Shown here piece by piece: positions 1 through 9,523 of a DNA stretch of 64,000 bases; position 1 is the stretch's first letter, and the number at the start of each line of letters is the position of its first letter. This stretch comes from a bacterium D16-36. GTDB taxonomy: Bacteria; Bacillota; Clostridia; Lachnospirales; Lachnospiraceae. The stretch lies in NCBI GenBank assembly GCA_003611745.1, contig RAYF01000008.1, positions 62,001 through 126,000 on the forward strand. The letters are read 5' to 3'. The notes under the pieces were generated by a model that worked only from the letters and a program-made list of their open reading frames with translations, was not told the DNA's origin and did not search any database. A program made the position numbers and the translations under genes.

Positions 1-295
1 CGGCATTCAATAACCTGGAGACAGCTAACAGCTCCCCGGTTCCGAGGATTGAGCCGATTTCCAGACGTTTCAGGCTTTCCCTGATATCTAAAACTCCCTG
101 AAAGGAGATGCTGCCCTGCGTAAGAATATGGGTCAGGGCATCGGAAGTCTCCCGCTGTTCCTTCTGGATTACAGCAAGGTCTGTTTCGGGCAGCAGTTTT
201 CTGCAAAAATCCCTGCCCAGAGGGGAGCCTGCGTGCTGCTCTAATTTCTGGATTATTTTATCATACTCAAGGGTATGGTATACTTTTTCATTCAT
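1..295 (-). CDS. mutS2: Endonuclease MutS2 (RqcU-type), N-terminal part
   Basis: The minus strand opens at an ATG ending at base 295 behind a clear GGAGG site (rc of bases 302-306), and reads to the window edge, giving about 98 residues. The start (MNEKVYHTLEYDKII) and the later ISFQGVLDIRESLKRLE and LGTGELLAVSRLL segments match the N-terminal core region of MutS2 proteins. The family couples a MutS-like ATPase to a C-terminal Smr nuclease; it acts on branched DNA and, in Bacillus, on collided ribosomes. The ATPase and Smr parts lie outside the window, so they cannot be checked. It is divergent from the response regulator gene. Confidence 0.85.
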   Translation of the reverse strand, partial: MNEKVYHTLEYDKIIQKLEQHAGSPLGRDFCRKLLPETDLAVIQKEQRETSDALTHILTQGSISFQGVLDIRESLKRLEIGSILGTGELLAVSRLLNA

Positions 296-417
296 AGCTA
301 AGCCTCCATTTCTGTGCAGGATTTGTCTGCACGTTATATATCATAATGAAAAGCAACTATATCATACACTATATTGCTGTCAGTTAGCAAGCTATGATTT
401 CTATGGGTATAACGTAT

Positions 418-435
418 TATCACAGTTTTGTGATA
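418..435. promoter_or_regulatory. Dyad TATCACA-N4-TGTGATA upstream of the two-component system
   Basis: Seven-base arms at 418-424 and 429-435 separated by four bases form a perfect inverted repeat just upstream of the probable response regulator promoter. A closely similar dyad (TCACA-N4-TGTGA) sits at 2107-2120, just ahead of the ABC transporter genes. That placement suggests a shared operator, possibly of the response regulator itself; this is inference. Confidence 0.4.
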
Positions 436-448
436 GTTACAAAAGGAT

Positions 449-477
449 GAGACAATTTAATACGTTAGTGTTATAAT
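449..477 (+). promoter_or_regulatory. Probable sigma-A promoter of the response regulator gene
   Basis: GAGACA (449-454), a 17-base spacer and TATAAT (472-477), with TG one base upstream of the -10 (extended -10). The -35 matches consensus at four of six bases. It lies about 50 bases ahead of the ATG at 530. Confidence 0.5.
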
Positions 478-529
478 GATGAATCGGTAAAAGCAAATGG
501 AAAAATACTATTTACATAAGGAGTTGTTT

Positions 530-1198
530 ATGAAAAAAGTATTAGTTGTGGAAGATGATTGGGATTTAAATCAGGGGATATGCCATGCATTGTCAGCGGA
601 GGGCTACGAAACGATTTCTAGTCATTCCCGAAAGAAGGCGGAGGGCCTTTTTTTGCAGAATGAGGTGGATATGATTTTATTAGACGTAAATCTGCCGGAT
701 GGGGATGGTTTCTCCTTTTGCAGATGGGTGAAGGGGCAGCGCAGTATTCCGGTTTTGTTTCTTACGGCAAGGGATTTAGAGGAGGATGCCCTTGAAGGAT
801 ATGAGGCAGGGGCGGATGATTATATTACGAAACCGTTTTCAATCAGGGTTTTATTAAAAAAGATGGATGTAATGTTTCGGAGGGAAAAAGATGACAGGCC
901 AAAAGTTTTTGAAGATGGGTATCTAATGGTGGACTTTGATAGGGCTAAGGTACAGATTCAGGGTGAGGATTGTCTGCTGACGCCTACAGAATTCCGCCTG
1001 CTCCGCCAGATGATAGAACATAAGGGCCAGTTGCTGACGTATTCTGTATTGCTGGAGTGTGTGTGGGAAAATGACGGGCAGTTTGTGGACAAGCATACTC
1101 TTGCGGTTAATGTCAACCGGCTGAGGGGGAAGATAGAAGATGGGGAGCATAAATATATTTCAAATGTGTATGGGATGGGGTATCAATGGCTGAGTTAA
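530..1198 (+). CDS. OmpR-family response regulator
   Basis: A 222-residue protein with a receiver domain (about 1-115) and an OmpR-type winged-helix DNA-binding domain (about 130-222). The acidic pair E8/D9/D10, phosphoacceptor D52 in LLDVNLPDGDG, and K101 in DYITKPF are all present. I chose ATG 530 because AAGGAG lies seven bases upstream and the protein then begins MKKVLVVEDD; an earlier in-frame ATG at 497 lacks such a site. The 3' end overlaps the kinase gene by 13 bases, so the two are probably translationally coupled. The likely target is the adjacent ABC transporter, as in Bce/Van-like modules; the inducing signal is unknown. Confidence 0.9.
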   Translation: MKKVLVVEDDWDLNQGICHALSAEGYETISSHSRKKAEGLFLQNEVDMILLDVNLPDGDGFSFCRWVKGQRSIPVLFLTARDLEEDALEGYEAGADDYITKPFSIRVLLKKMDVMFRREKDDRPKVFEDGYLMVDFDRAKVQIQGEDCLLTPTEFRLLRQMIEHKGQLLTYSVLLECVWENDGQFVDKHTLAVNVNRLRGKIEDGEHKYISNVYGMGYQWLS

Positions 1199-2115
1199 CG
1201 GTATGGGCAGTCTGCGCCAGTGCGGCAGCCTTGTTTCTATTATTTAAATTAAGGCATTTTAAAAGAGGGCTGTATGAGTTTACAGGGCATCTGGAGCAGT
1301 GGTTTGATGACATTATTATGGAAAAAGAATTGGGACAGGCAGAGAAAGAGGAAGATACGCTGGGGAATAAAATTTATGAAAAATTGTGCCGGATAAACCA
1401 TATCTTTCAGAGGAAAGGGGAAGAAAACCAGCGGGAAAAGGAAGCGATAAAGGAACTGGTGTCAGATATTTCCCATCAGACAAAAACGCCGATTGCCAAT
1501 ATGAAGGTATATCTGGAGATTTTAAAGGAGGAACCGCTTTCAGATCAGGGGAAGGCCTTTCTGGGCAATCTGGAATCTCAGGCAGATAAGCTGGATTTTC
1601 TTTTTCAGAATATGGTTAAGATGTCACGGCTGGAGACAGGAATCATCAGGATACAGAAGGAAAGGGCGTCCCTGTCGGAGACGCTGGGCAGGGCGGTGGC
1701 AGCCGTTGTGCCTGAGGCGGAGAAGAAACGGATACAGATATTTGTAAAATGTGCAGAGGAGATAATGATAAGCCATGATAAAAAATGGACGGAGGAGGCA
1801 GTGTTTAATATTCTGGATAATGCGGTAAAGTATACGGAGGAGGGCGGAAAAATAGAGATAGAGGTGTCTGTCTTAGAAATTTATACGAGAATCAGTATTA
1901 AAGACTCGGGAAAAGGGATTGCCGTGGAACGGCAGGCAGAGATTTTTAACCGTTTTTACCGTGAACCGGAGGTGAATGGCATAGAGGGGATTGGTATCGG
2001 GCTGTATCTGGCAAGAAAGATTATAGAGATGCAGAATGGCTATATAGAGGTGCGTTCCCAAATAAACCGTGGCTCTGATTTTCGCATCTATCTGCTGAAT
2101 GAATTTTCACAATAA
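1186..2115 (+). CDS. Sensor histidine kinase, small intramembrane-sensing type
   Basis: A 309-residue kinase with one clear hydrophobic segment at the N-terminus (about 5-21) and essentially no extracellular domain. The HisKA box SDISHQTKTP puts the phosphorylated histidine at H97. The ATPase domain shows an N-box (NILDNAVKY), a G1 box (DSGKGI), an F box (NRFYR) and a G2 box (GIGIGLYLARK). Kinases without a sensing domain are often paired with FtsX-type ABC transporters that do the sensing, and such a transporter follows directly. The partner regulator gene overlaps its start. Confidence 0.9.
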   Translation: MAELTVWAVCASAAALFLLFKLRHFKRGLYEFTGHLEQWFDDIIMEKELGQAEKEEDTLGNKIYEKLCRINHIFQRKGEENQREKEAIKELVSDISHQTKTPIANMKVYLEILKEEPLSDQGKAFLGNLESQADKLDFLFQNMVKMSRLETGIIRIQKERASLSETLGRAVAAVVPEAEKKRIQIFVKCAEEIMISHDKKWTEEAVFNILDNAVKYTEEGGKIEIEVSVLEIYTRISIKDSGKGIAVERQAEIFNRFYREPEVNGIEGIGIGLYLARKIIEMQNGYIEVRSQINRGSDFRIYLLNEFSQ

Positions 2116-2170
2116 TGTGATAATGCGGGATTGAGAACGGTTTGTGATTTTTTTATGATATGCTTACATT
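2107..2170 (+). promoter_or_regulatory. Candidate operator and promoter of the ABC transporter genes
   Basis: A TCACA-N4-TGTGA dyad (2107-2120) overlaps the kinase stop codon. Downstream a possible promoter reads TTGTGA (2142-2147), a 17-base spacer and TACATT (2165-2170). The dyad resembles the one at 418-435 ahead of the regulator gene, as expected if one regulator controls both, but neither the promoter nor the binding is proven. Confidence 0.35.
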
Positions 2171-2233
2171 AAAACAAAAGGAACACCGATGCACAGTGTG
2201 GATGTTCTTGTAAGATAAAAAGGGGGCAGATGA

Positions 2234-2917
2234 ATGGATATAGTAGAAACAAAAAATCTAAAAAAATACTATAGGGCAGGAGAGGGGATTGTCAAGGCAC
2301 TGGATGGCGTGGATTTTTCTGTGAGGGAGGGGGAATTCGTTGCTATTATCGGCAAATCAGGCAGTGGAAAGAGTACCCTCCTGCATATGATTGGCGGGCT
2401 GGATACTCCTACTGACGGCGAAGTGCTGGTAGATGGAAAAAGGCTTGCAGGGATGGACAGGGAGCAGCTTGCGATTTTCCGGCGGAGAAAGGTTGGGTTT
2501 ATCTTTCAGAACTATAATCTGGTTCAGAATTTAAGTGTCTATGAAAATATCGTGCTGCCGATTGAATTGGATGGGGTGCATATTGACTTTGGGTTTGTGG
2601 AGGAACTGTTGGAGTTGTTAAAGCTTCAGGAGAAAAAAGAACTGTTTCCCGGAATGCTGTCTGGCGGGCAGCAGCAGAGGGCAGCGATTGCAAGGGCTTT
2701 AGCATCGAAGCCTGCTATCATTCTGGCGGATGAGCCGACAGGAAACCTTGACACCGAGAGCAGCCACAGTGTGCTGGGGTTATTGAAAATGGCAGCAAAA
2801 CGGTATCAGCAGACCATTGTCCTGATTACCCATGATTATGATATTGCGCAGCTTGCTGACCGTATTGTGAGGATTGAGGATGGTAGGATCGTGAAGGGGG
2901 GCAGTGTTTATGCTTAG
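2234..2917 (+). CDS. ABC transporter ATP-binding protein (MacB/LolD/BceA type)
   Basis: A 227-residue ATPase subunit. Walker A is GKSGSGKST (about 40-48), the Q-loop is in VGFIFQNYNL, the signature is LSGGQQQR, and Walker B is ILADEPTGNLD with the catalytic Glu; an H-loop follows in ITHDYD. The DEPTGNLD form is typical of ATPases that drive FtsX/MacB-type permeases. AGGGGG stands eight bases before the ATG. The 3' end overlaps the permease gene by eight bases. With the upstream two-component system it probably makes a peptide-antibiotic sensing and resistance module; the substrate is unknown. Confidence 0.9.
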   Translation: MDIVETKNLKKYYRAGEGIVKALDGVDFSVREGEFVAIIGKSGSGKSTLLHMIGGLDTPTDGEVLVDGKRLAGMDREQLAIFRRRKVGFIFQNYNLVQNLSVYENIVLPIELDGVHIDFGFVEELLELLKLQEKKELFPGMLSGGQQQRAAIARALASKPAIILADEPTGNLDTESSHSVLGLLKMAAKRYQQTIVLITHDYDIAQLADRIVRIEDGRIVKGGSVYA

Positions 2918-5417
2918 AAATAACAATAGTGCAGTGGTGGCCAAAATGGCGGTGCGCTCCCTGTCCGGCAATAAGAGGAAGAACATTGTCCTGATTCTGG
3001 CAGTGATGTTAGCGGCATTTATGCTTTTTACCATCCTGACGGTAGGGGGGACATGGCTCCATATGCAGAAAGTGCAGGAAATTCATCTGCAGGGCGGGAA
3101 ATATGACGTCTTTTTTTACGGGGGATTTACGAAAGAGCAGGCAGAAATCTGTAAAAATCACCCTGAAATCCGTGCGGTGGGAATAAAGGGAATGGCAGGC
3201 TGGGGGATTAAAACGGAGCAGGATAGTACCCTGCATTCTACATTTGTATGGGCAGATAAGACACAGTGGGAAAAGATTATGAGGCCCGCTAGGGAGTGGG
3301 TGAGGGGGGATTATCCCCAAAACAGCAATGAAGTTATGGCAACGAAAGCGGCATTGGAGGATTGCGGATTGGGGAACCTGAGTATTGGTGATTCTTTTAC
3401 CATTACATATGGGGATGCCCTGGGGGAGCATACAAAGAAATTTAGGATTTGCGGTATGTGGGAAGGTTATGGGGATAAGAAGGTATTTTATGTATCTAAG
3501 ACTTTTTTTGACCAGTCAGGGTTTACATTGGAGGATTATGGAAGGGGGTTTATGCATTTACAGATAAAAAATGCCTTTTTAACAGATAAAAAGTTTAAAG
3601 ATTTGGAGAGGGATTTGAAGGTTGGCAAGAAGCAGCGGCTGATGCTGACGTCTACGGCATCAGATGATATGTTATACCTGCTGCTTGGTTTGTCCGGGCT
3701 GATGGCCGTAACCTGCCTTAGCGCATATTTGTTGATTTACAATATTATGTATCTGTCTGTTTCCGGCAATATCCGTTATTACGGGCTTCTCCAGACGATA
3801 GGCATGACACCAGGGCAGGTCAGGCAGATGGTAAAAAAGGAGATGCAGATTGTTGGGGGAATCGGCATCGGAGCCGGCCTGCTGCTTGGGATATTTACTT
3901 CTTTTGGCCTGATTCCTGCCATTGTAAAAGTTTTGGGGGTTCGTGAAAAGGATATTGAGATAGCATTTCGTCCACTGTTTATCTGCCTTAGCGCCCTGTT
4001 TGCCGCGGCTACGGTAAAGATTGGGAGCAGTAAGCCGGTTAAGATGGCAGCAATGTCTTCGCCAATAGAGGCATTAGGATATCAGGCAGCAGTGTTATGC
4101 AATAGAAAAAGAAAGGTGCGCAATTCCCTGCGGGGCAGCCTGATATGGAGAATGGCACTTGAACGCCTGTTTAGGGATAAGAAGAAAACTGCCATGGTTG
4201 TATGTTCGCTCGGCATTTCCCTGTCTGTATTTTTGTGTATGGTGACGCTGATTGAAAGCCAGGGTGCGAGGACAATTGTATCAAACTATATGGAAGCAGA
4301 TATGGCAATCCAAAACGATACGATGCAGATGAAAGAAAAGAGCGGATGGAAGCCATTGATAGACCATTCTTTCCTCAAAAAAATAGAAGAAGATGGGGCC
4401 GTTAAGGAGATGCATCCAATTCTCAATGAGGAGATTATTATTCCATGGGAAGAAGATTTTGTGGAATATTGGATGACGAATTTTTATGATATGTGGATGG
4501 AGGAAAGCTATGAGGATGTCAAGGAGGATTATCAGAAGCATCCGGAGAAATATTATTCTTTTCTGGTTGGGATTGACAGGGAGGAATTTCGTTATCTTAA
4601 CTCTGCCATAGGAAACAAGGTAAAGGAAGCTGATTTTCTGGAGGGCAATGTCTGTATTTTATATGAAAATACCCTCGGGCTGGATTTTGAAAAAGTAAAA
4701 GGAAAGAGGGTGTCCTTTTATCTTTCTGATAATCCGGAGAGGAACTGCCAGATGGCTATCGAGGGAATGTCTAATGACAGTTATTATGCTAACCTGCTGG
4801 GAACCACCCCTACTTTGATTGTAAGTGATAAGTTTTTAAAGGGGATATCAGACAATCCTTATGTTTCAAAGGTTAGCATACGATACAGACGGGAATATGA
4901 CACGGAGGCTGAGGACAGGATTAAGGGTTTAATAGAAGCAAGCAAGGAGAAAAAGGACTTTTCTTATAATTCCAAGATTGAGGAATTACAGATGGTAAAG
5001 AAGGCACAAGGGAATATGATGGGAATTGGGATGGGGATTGTCCTGCTCCTTGCCTTTATAGGTATTATGAACTATGTTAACACGTCTGTAAGCAACCTCC
5101 AGAGCAGCCAGATGGAACTTTCTGTTATGGAAAGTATTGGGATGTCGCAGGCGCAGTTAAGGAAACTTTTGATACGGGAGGGGCTTTTGTATGCACTTAT
5201 GGCGCTTATCTTTGCGATGACAGCCGGGCTGTCTGTTACCTATTATCTATACCAGTCTATGAACTACAGGGGTATTCCTTTTTGGATGCCTGTTATACCG
5301 GTAATGGCTGCCGTGTTTGTGGTTATGCTGCTGTGCATTTTGGTGCCGTTAATAGCCTACAGGCAAATAGAACAAAAAGAGTCATTGGTGGAGAGAATCA
5401 GGAGGTTTGAGTGTTGA
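2910..5417 (+). CDS. FtsX-family ABC transporter permease
   Basis: An 835-residue membrane protein from ATG 2910, which AGGGGGG precedes at good spacing (a GTG six bases earlier is too close to that site). It has a first transmembrane segment at about 25-45, a soluble loop of about 190 residues, a three-helix FtsX block (about 250-370), then a repeat of the plan: another helix near 420, a long extracytoplasmic region (about 450-690) and a final three-helix block. This duplicated FtsX arrangement is typical of MacB-like and BceB-like transporters, which act on molecules at the membrane rather than carrying them fully across. It is translationally coupled to the ATPase. Confidence 0.85.
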   Translation: MLRNNNSAVVAKMAVRSLSGNKRKNIVLILAVMLAAFMLFTILTVGGTWLHMQKVQEIHLQGGKYDVFFYGGFTKEQAEICKNHPEIRAVGIKGMAGWGIKTEQDSTLHSTFVWADKTQWEKIMRPAREWVRGDYPQNSNEVMATKAALEDCGLGNLSIGDSFTITYGDALGEHTKKFRICGMWEGYGDKKVFYVSKTFFDQSGFTLEDYGRGFMHLQIKNAFLTDKKFKDLERDLKVGKKQRLMLTSTASDDMLYLLLGLSGLMAVTCLSAYLLIYNIMYLSVSGNIRYYGLLQTIGMTPGQVRQMVKKEMQIVGGIGIGAGLLLGIFTSFGLIPAIVKVLGVREKDIEIAFRPLFICLSALFAAATVKIGSSKPVKMAAMSSPIEALGYQAAVLCNRKRKVRNSLRGSLIWRMALERLFRDKKKTAMVVCSLGISLSVFLCMVTLIESQGARTIVSNYMEADMAIQNDTMQMKEKSGWKPLIDHSFLKKIEEDGAVKEMHPILNEEIIIPWEEDFVEYWMTNFYDMWMEESYEDVKEDYQKHPEKYYSFLVGIDREEFRYLNSAIGNKVKEADFLEGNVCILYENTLGLDFEKVKGKRVSFYLSDNPERNCQMAIEGMSNDSYYANLLGTTPTLIVSDKFLKGISDNPYVSKVSIRYRREYDTEAEDRIKGLIEASKEKKDFSYNSKIEELQMVKKAQGNMMGIGMGIVLLLAFIGIMNYVNTSVSNLQSSQMELSVMESIGMSQAQLRKLLIREGLLYALMALIFAMTAGLSVTYYLYQSMNYRGIPFWMPVIPVMAAVFVVMLLCILVPLIAYRQIEQKESLVERIRRFEC

Positions 5418-5641
5418 AATTCATTCGTTACAAAATAATGATGTTTGAATAATACAAAGTCAAATTTCAAAAACTACTACTTTGTAAGTTAAATATCGCT
5501 GGATTTTACGAAGTAATAACAACAGTAACAGTCATTTTATCTGAATTTTTATATGTTATGATTAGGGCTAGCGTACCGCATACGCTGGTGCGCAGGCAGG
5601 TATCTGCCTTAATCTGCAAAGACAAGACATGGAGGATGGTC

Positions 5642-6610
5642 ATGGACAGCAATATACAGAGACAAGAAAAAATATCACTTATTGTTCCCTGCTACAATGA
5701 GCAGGAGAGCCTGCCGTTGTTTTACAGGGAAGTATTATCTGTTTTAAATGAAATGGCATGCGACTATGAGTTGATTTTTGTTAATGATGGTTCAAAGGAT
5801 GGGACGCTTTCTATCCTTAAGGAGTTTGCCAAAGAAAATCCACGTGTGTGCTATCTGTCGTTTTCAAGAAATTTTGGAAAAGAGTCAGCGATGTATGCGG
5901 GGTTCTGCAATGCTGATGGGGATTATGTTTCGGTGATGGATGCAGATATGCAGGATCCGCCGTCGCTGCTTCCGGAAATGCTTTCCATTTTAAAATCCGG
6001 AAATTACGATAGTGTCGCATCAAGAAGGGTAAGCAGAACGGGGGAACCCGCCCTGCGTTCGTGGCTTGCACGGAAATTTTACCGGATTATCAACCGGATT
6101 TCGGATGCGGAGATTATTGACGGGGCAAGGGATTTCCGGCTGATGAAACGGGAGATGGCAGATGCTGTGGTTCAGATGGGGGAGTACAACCGATTTTCAA
6201 AAGGCATATTTGGATGGGTGGGATTCCGTACCTATTGGATGCCTTACGAAAATGTGGAGCGCGCTGCCGGTGAAACGAAGTGGAGTTTCTGGAAGCTGTT
6301 TTGTTATGCTATTGATGGGATTATTAATTTTTCCCATGCGCCGCTCCATATTTCCTCGTGGTGCGGTATGGGAATGACGTTCCTGTCACTGTTCCTGCTG
6401 CTTGCGATTGTAATAAGGAGGCTGTGTTTCGGGGATCCTGTTGCAGGATGGGCATCTCTGATTTGTGTCATCCTTTTTCTGGGAGGGGTACAGTTATTTT
6501 CTATCGGTATTATGGGGCAGTATATCGCTAAGATGTATCTAGAATCAAAACATCGGCCTCATTATATTATTTCGGAAACCAATCAGGAGAAGGCAAAAAA
6601 GATATTTTGA
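5642..6610 (+). CDS. Family 2 glycosyltransferase, CsbB/GtrB-like
   Basis: A 322-residue enzyme with a GT-A fold (SLIVPCYNEQESL, FVNDGSKDGT, and the metal-binding region VMDADMQDPP) followed by two C-terminal transmembrane helices (about 235-260 and 270-295). This matches polyprenyl-phosphate glycosyltransferases, which move a sugar from a nucleotide donor to undecaprenyl phosphate at the cytoplasmic face. I chose ATG 5642 because GGAGG lies six bases upstream; a longer reading from 5558 adds an unlike N-terminus. The next gene encodes a YfhO protein. The CsbB-YfhO pair is known in Bacillus and Listeria to put GlcNAc on lipoteichoic acid, so a similar role is inferred here; the sugar is not known. 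Confidence 0.85.
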   Translation: MDSNIQRQEKISLIVPCYNEQESLPLFYREVLSVLNEMACDYELIFVNDGSKDGTLSILKEFAKENPRVCYLSFSRNFGKESAMYAGFCNADGDYVSVMDADMQDPPSLLPEMLSILKSGNYDSVASRRVSRTGEPALRSWLARKFYRIINRISDAEIIDGARDFRLMKREMADAVVQMGEYNRFSKGIFGWVGFRTYWMPYENVERAAGETKWSFWKLFCYAIDGIINFSHAPLHISSWCGMGMTFLSLFLLLAIVIRRLCFGDPVAGWASLICVILFLGGVQLFSIGIMGQYIAKMYLESKHRPHYIISETNQEKAKKIF

Positions 6611-6634
6611 AACAGAGCATTAGGGGGGATGTGT

Positions 6635-9451
6635 ATGTTCCGCGCAATAGAAAACAGGCAGGGAAATCTAGAAAGCAGGTACCGTGGGAAGAAATGCTAT
6701 TTCTTGACCTATACCGTTTTATTTGCAGTTGTCTCTTTTCTGGTGTTTTCATGGTATTTTTTGGAGGGGAGGACATTTATCTGGGAATCGGACGGATGGA
6801 CACAGCATTACAAGGCCCTTATCTATTATGCCAGATATCTGCGCTCCATTGTTTATAGCATATTTGTGGAGCATAGGTTTCATATTCCGGAGTGGGATTT
6901 TAACATAGGGGAGGGAAACGATATTCTGGGGACGCTGCATTATTATGTAATCGGGGATCCATTTGCTGTTTTATCCGTACTGGTTCCCACCCGTTTTATG
7001 TATGTGTACTATGATATCATGATCCTGTTAAGGCTTTATCTTGCAGGCATTGCATTTTCCTGTCTCTGTTTCGGCACAGGGCAGAAGAGCCGTTGTGCTG
7101 TTTTAGCAGGTTCCATGGTCTATGTCTTCTGTTATTGGGCTATTTTTAATGCGGCAAGGCACCCTTATTTTCTAAACCCAATGGTTTATCTGCCGATGAT
7201 GGTTCTTGGTATCGAGAGAATGTTAAAAAAGGAAAAACCATACCTGTTTATTGCTACAGTCTTTCTCTCTGCTGTCAGCAATTTCTATTTCTTTTATATG
7301 ATTGTGCTGGTAACTGTCATTTATGCTGTTGTCAGGGTTATTGCATTTTATCAGTTAAAAAACTGGAAAGATGGGCTTTTTATGCTGTTTCGTCTCAGTG
7401 CGGCATCTATACTTGGGTTGCTGATGGCGGGGGTTGTATTTCTGCCAATGTGTTATGTTTTTTTGAATGATGCAAGAATGTCAGCTGGAAATGCTGTTCC
7501 TTTTCTGTACCCTGCTTCGTATTATGCTAAATTGTTTTCTGGGTTTATAAATGTAGGGCACCCGTACTGGATGTGCATGGGGTATGCCGCCCCCACACTT
7601 GCTGCCGTTATTCTTTTGTTTATAAAAAAGAGACATAATATGTTGAAAGTGCTCTTTATCCTCTGTGTTACGATATCTGCAGTACCATTTTTAGGGCATG
7701 CCCTCAATGGCTTTTCCTATGTGGCAAACCGTTGGTGTTGGGCGTTTGCGCTGGTTTCTGCCTATATCATGGTTGCTATGTGGCCTCATTTGATGCAATT
7801 AACAAAAAGGGAGGGGCTGTTTCTGGCAGCAGGCATGATGGTTTATTCTCTGGTATGCCTGTTTTTTGATAAAGAGCGTACAGGCAGTATGCATACAGAA
7901 CTGCTGCTTGCCTTTCTTTTTTTGCTGGCTGTATTATTTTTAGGAAATGGCGGCAATGTGCGCTGGCGGTGCTGGAAATCATCTGCAGCTCTGTTTCTGG
8001 TGATGGTCAGTATCGTAAATATAAGTTTCTGGAAAAATTCTGTAAACGGCGATAATTATGCCTCACAAAGCAAAAAGGCAGAAAATTTATTGCCACAATT
8101 AACGCAAAATGAGATAAAAGACATCCGGAATACTGCGGATTCTGAGGGGACAGGTACATTTTACCGCTATTCAGGGGACAAGCTTTCTATCAATGCCGGG
8201 GTACTGGCAGGGCTATCTTCCACACAATACTACTGGACGCTTTCTAACCCCTATGTGTTTGAAGCCAGAAGTGCATTGGGGCTGCGGGAAGTATCTGCCT
8301 ACCGTTATTTTGGATATGATGATAGGACAGTGCTTACAACCCTTGCGGCTGTCCGTTATTATGCCCTTCCATCGGGCAGCCAGCCCCATCTGCCATATGG
8401 GTTTACAAAGGCAGAGCCTGCAAAGCCGGTTTCAAAGCAGGGGGATGGGCGTTCCCTTAACATGTTTGGGAGAGGGCAGGCAACACAAAAGTATTTGGTA
8501 TACCGCAATTCCTATGCCCTCCCGCTGGCGTACACATATGATTCTTACCTTTCAACTGGCAGATGGAGAAAACTTTCTGATGTAGGAAAGCAGGAAGCTA
8601 TGCTGCAGAGGCTTATTCTTGAAAAGGACGATTACCGCGGCTCTTTGAAGGAGGCTGATCCAGTCCTGACAGGAAGAAAGGTACAATATGAAATAAAATG
8701 CAATGATGAAAATGTAGTGATTCATGGCAGGAATATTACAGTCAAAAAGCCACATTCCACGGTAACTTTAAAATTTAAGGGGCTGCCTGAAAGCGAAACA
8801 TATCTTTCTATCCACGGAATGCATTTTAAAGGAGTTAAGGCAGAAAACGCAGCTGACGATGAAGACGAAGATGGGATTTCGGAGGAGCCGGCACAAACCT
8901 GTTTAAGCCTGCGCTCCAGTGCGGGAATTAAGAAGAAACTGACTTACTACACAGAGAAACATAGGGCATATGATAATAGGCATGATTTTTCCGTTAATCT
9001 CTGCTACACGGAAAATGCTGCCGATTTTGTCCGCATTGCATTTTCGAAAGCAGGTACCTACACTTTTGATTCGCTGGATATAACATGCCAGCCTATGGAA
9101 CAATATACTGCAGAGATTGAAAAGCGCAGGGAAATCACGCTGCAGAATATAACAGCGGGCAATGATGAAGTCAATGGGACTATTTACCTTGAAAAGCCAA
9201 AACTGCTCTGCCTTGCTATCCCTTTTTCGGCAGGATGGCGTGCATATGTTGACGGCAGGGAAACAACGCTTTACCGGGCGAATGTTATGTATATGGCGCT
9301 GGACGTCGGTAAAGGAAGGCATTCTATTAAACTGGAATACCATACACCGCTGTTAAAGGAAGGGATTTGTATCTCTGTTTTTGCATTTGTGCTGCTGGGG
9401 CTTATCAGGCTGGGCAATGGAAAAATGAGGGGAATCAGAGGGAAATGGTGA
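6635..9451 (+). CDS. yfhO: YfhO-family polytopic membrane glycosyltransferase
   Basis: About 938 residues. The N-terminal half (to about 480) contains a dozen or so hydrophobic helices, including a short loop with WESDGWTQHY after the first helix as in YfhO proteins. The C-terminal half is a large extracytoplasmic domain with a final transmembrane helix near 910-930 (GICISVFAFVLLGLIRLG). Such GT-C type enzymes take a sugar from a lipid carrier and add it to a cell-wall polymer outside the membrane. ATG 6635 sits six bases after AGGGGGG; ATG 6629 is two codons earlier but too close to that site. It lies 24 bases after the glycosyltransferase stop. Confidence 0.85.
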   Translation: MFRAIENRQGNLESRYRGKKCYFLTYTVLFAVVSFLVFSWYFLEGRTFIWESDGWTQHYKALIYYARYLRSIVYSIFVEHRFHIPEWDFNIGEGNDILGTLHYYVIGDPFAVLSVLVPTRFMYVYYDIMILLRLYLAGIAFSCLCFGTGQKSRCAVLAGSMVYVFCYWAIFNAARHPYFLNPMVYLPMMVLGIERMLKKEKPYLFIATVFLSAVSNFYFFYMIVLVTVIYAVVRVIAFYQLKNWKDGLFMLFRLSAASILGLLMAGVVFLPMCYVFLNDARMSAGNAVPFLYPASYYAKLFSGFINVGHPYWMCMGYAAPTLAAVILLFIKKRHNMLKVLFILCVTISAVPFLGHALNGFSYVANRWCWAFALVSAYIMVAMWPHLMQLTKREGLFLAAGMMVYSLVCLFFDKERTGSMHTELLLAFLFLLAVLFLGNGGNVRWRCWKSSAALFLVMVSIVNISFWKNSVNGDNYASQSKKAENLLPQLTQNEIKDIRNTADSEGTGTFYRYSGDKLSINAGVLAGLSSTQYYWTLSNPYVFEARSALGLREVSAYRYFGYDDRTVLTTLAAVRYYALPSGSQPHLPYGFTKAEPAKPVSKQGDGRSLNMFGRGQATQKYLVYRNSYALPLAYTYDSYLSTGRWRKLSDVGKQEAMLQRLILEKDDYRGSLKEADPVLTGRKVQYEIKCNDENVVIHGRNITVKKPHSTVTLKFKGLPESETYLSIHGMHFKGVKAENAADDEDEDGISEEPAQTCLSLRSSAGIKKKLTYYTEKHRAYDNRHDFSVNLCYTENAADFVRIAFSKAGTYTFDSLDITCQPMEQYTAEIEKRREITLQNITAGNDEVNGTIYLEKPKLLCLAIPFSAGWRAYVDGRETTLYRANVMYMALDVGKGRHSIKLEYHTPLLKEGICISVFAFVLLGLIRLGNGKMRGIRGKW

Positions 9452-9480
9452 TAGACTTCGTGTTTTTGTTATGGTATACT
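9452..9480 (+). promoter_or_regulatory. Probable promoter of the 63-residue gene
   Basis: TAGACT (9452-9457), a 17-base spacer and TATACT (9475-9480) with TG one base upstream of the -10 (extended -10 form). It falls right after the yfhO stop and 44 bases ahead of the next ATG. Confidence 0.5.
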
Positions 9481-9523
9481 AAATATAGTTTAATAACTGT
9501 ATTCACAATGGGGAGGTGGTTGT

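Noticed and set aside
108-476. A 122-codon plus-strand frame over the mutS2 start
   Set aside because: Its first part is antisense to the clear MutS2 N-terminus and the rest covers the divergent promoter region.
5453-5486. TACAAAGT/ACTTTGTA inverted repeat after the FtsX permease gene as a terminator
   Set aside because: The 18-base loop, the A+T-rich short stem and the missing T-run make it too weak to call.
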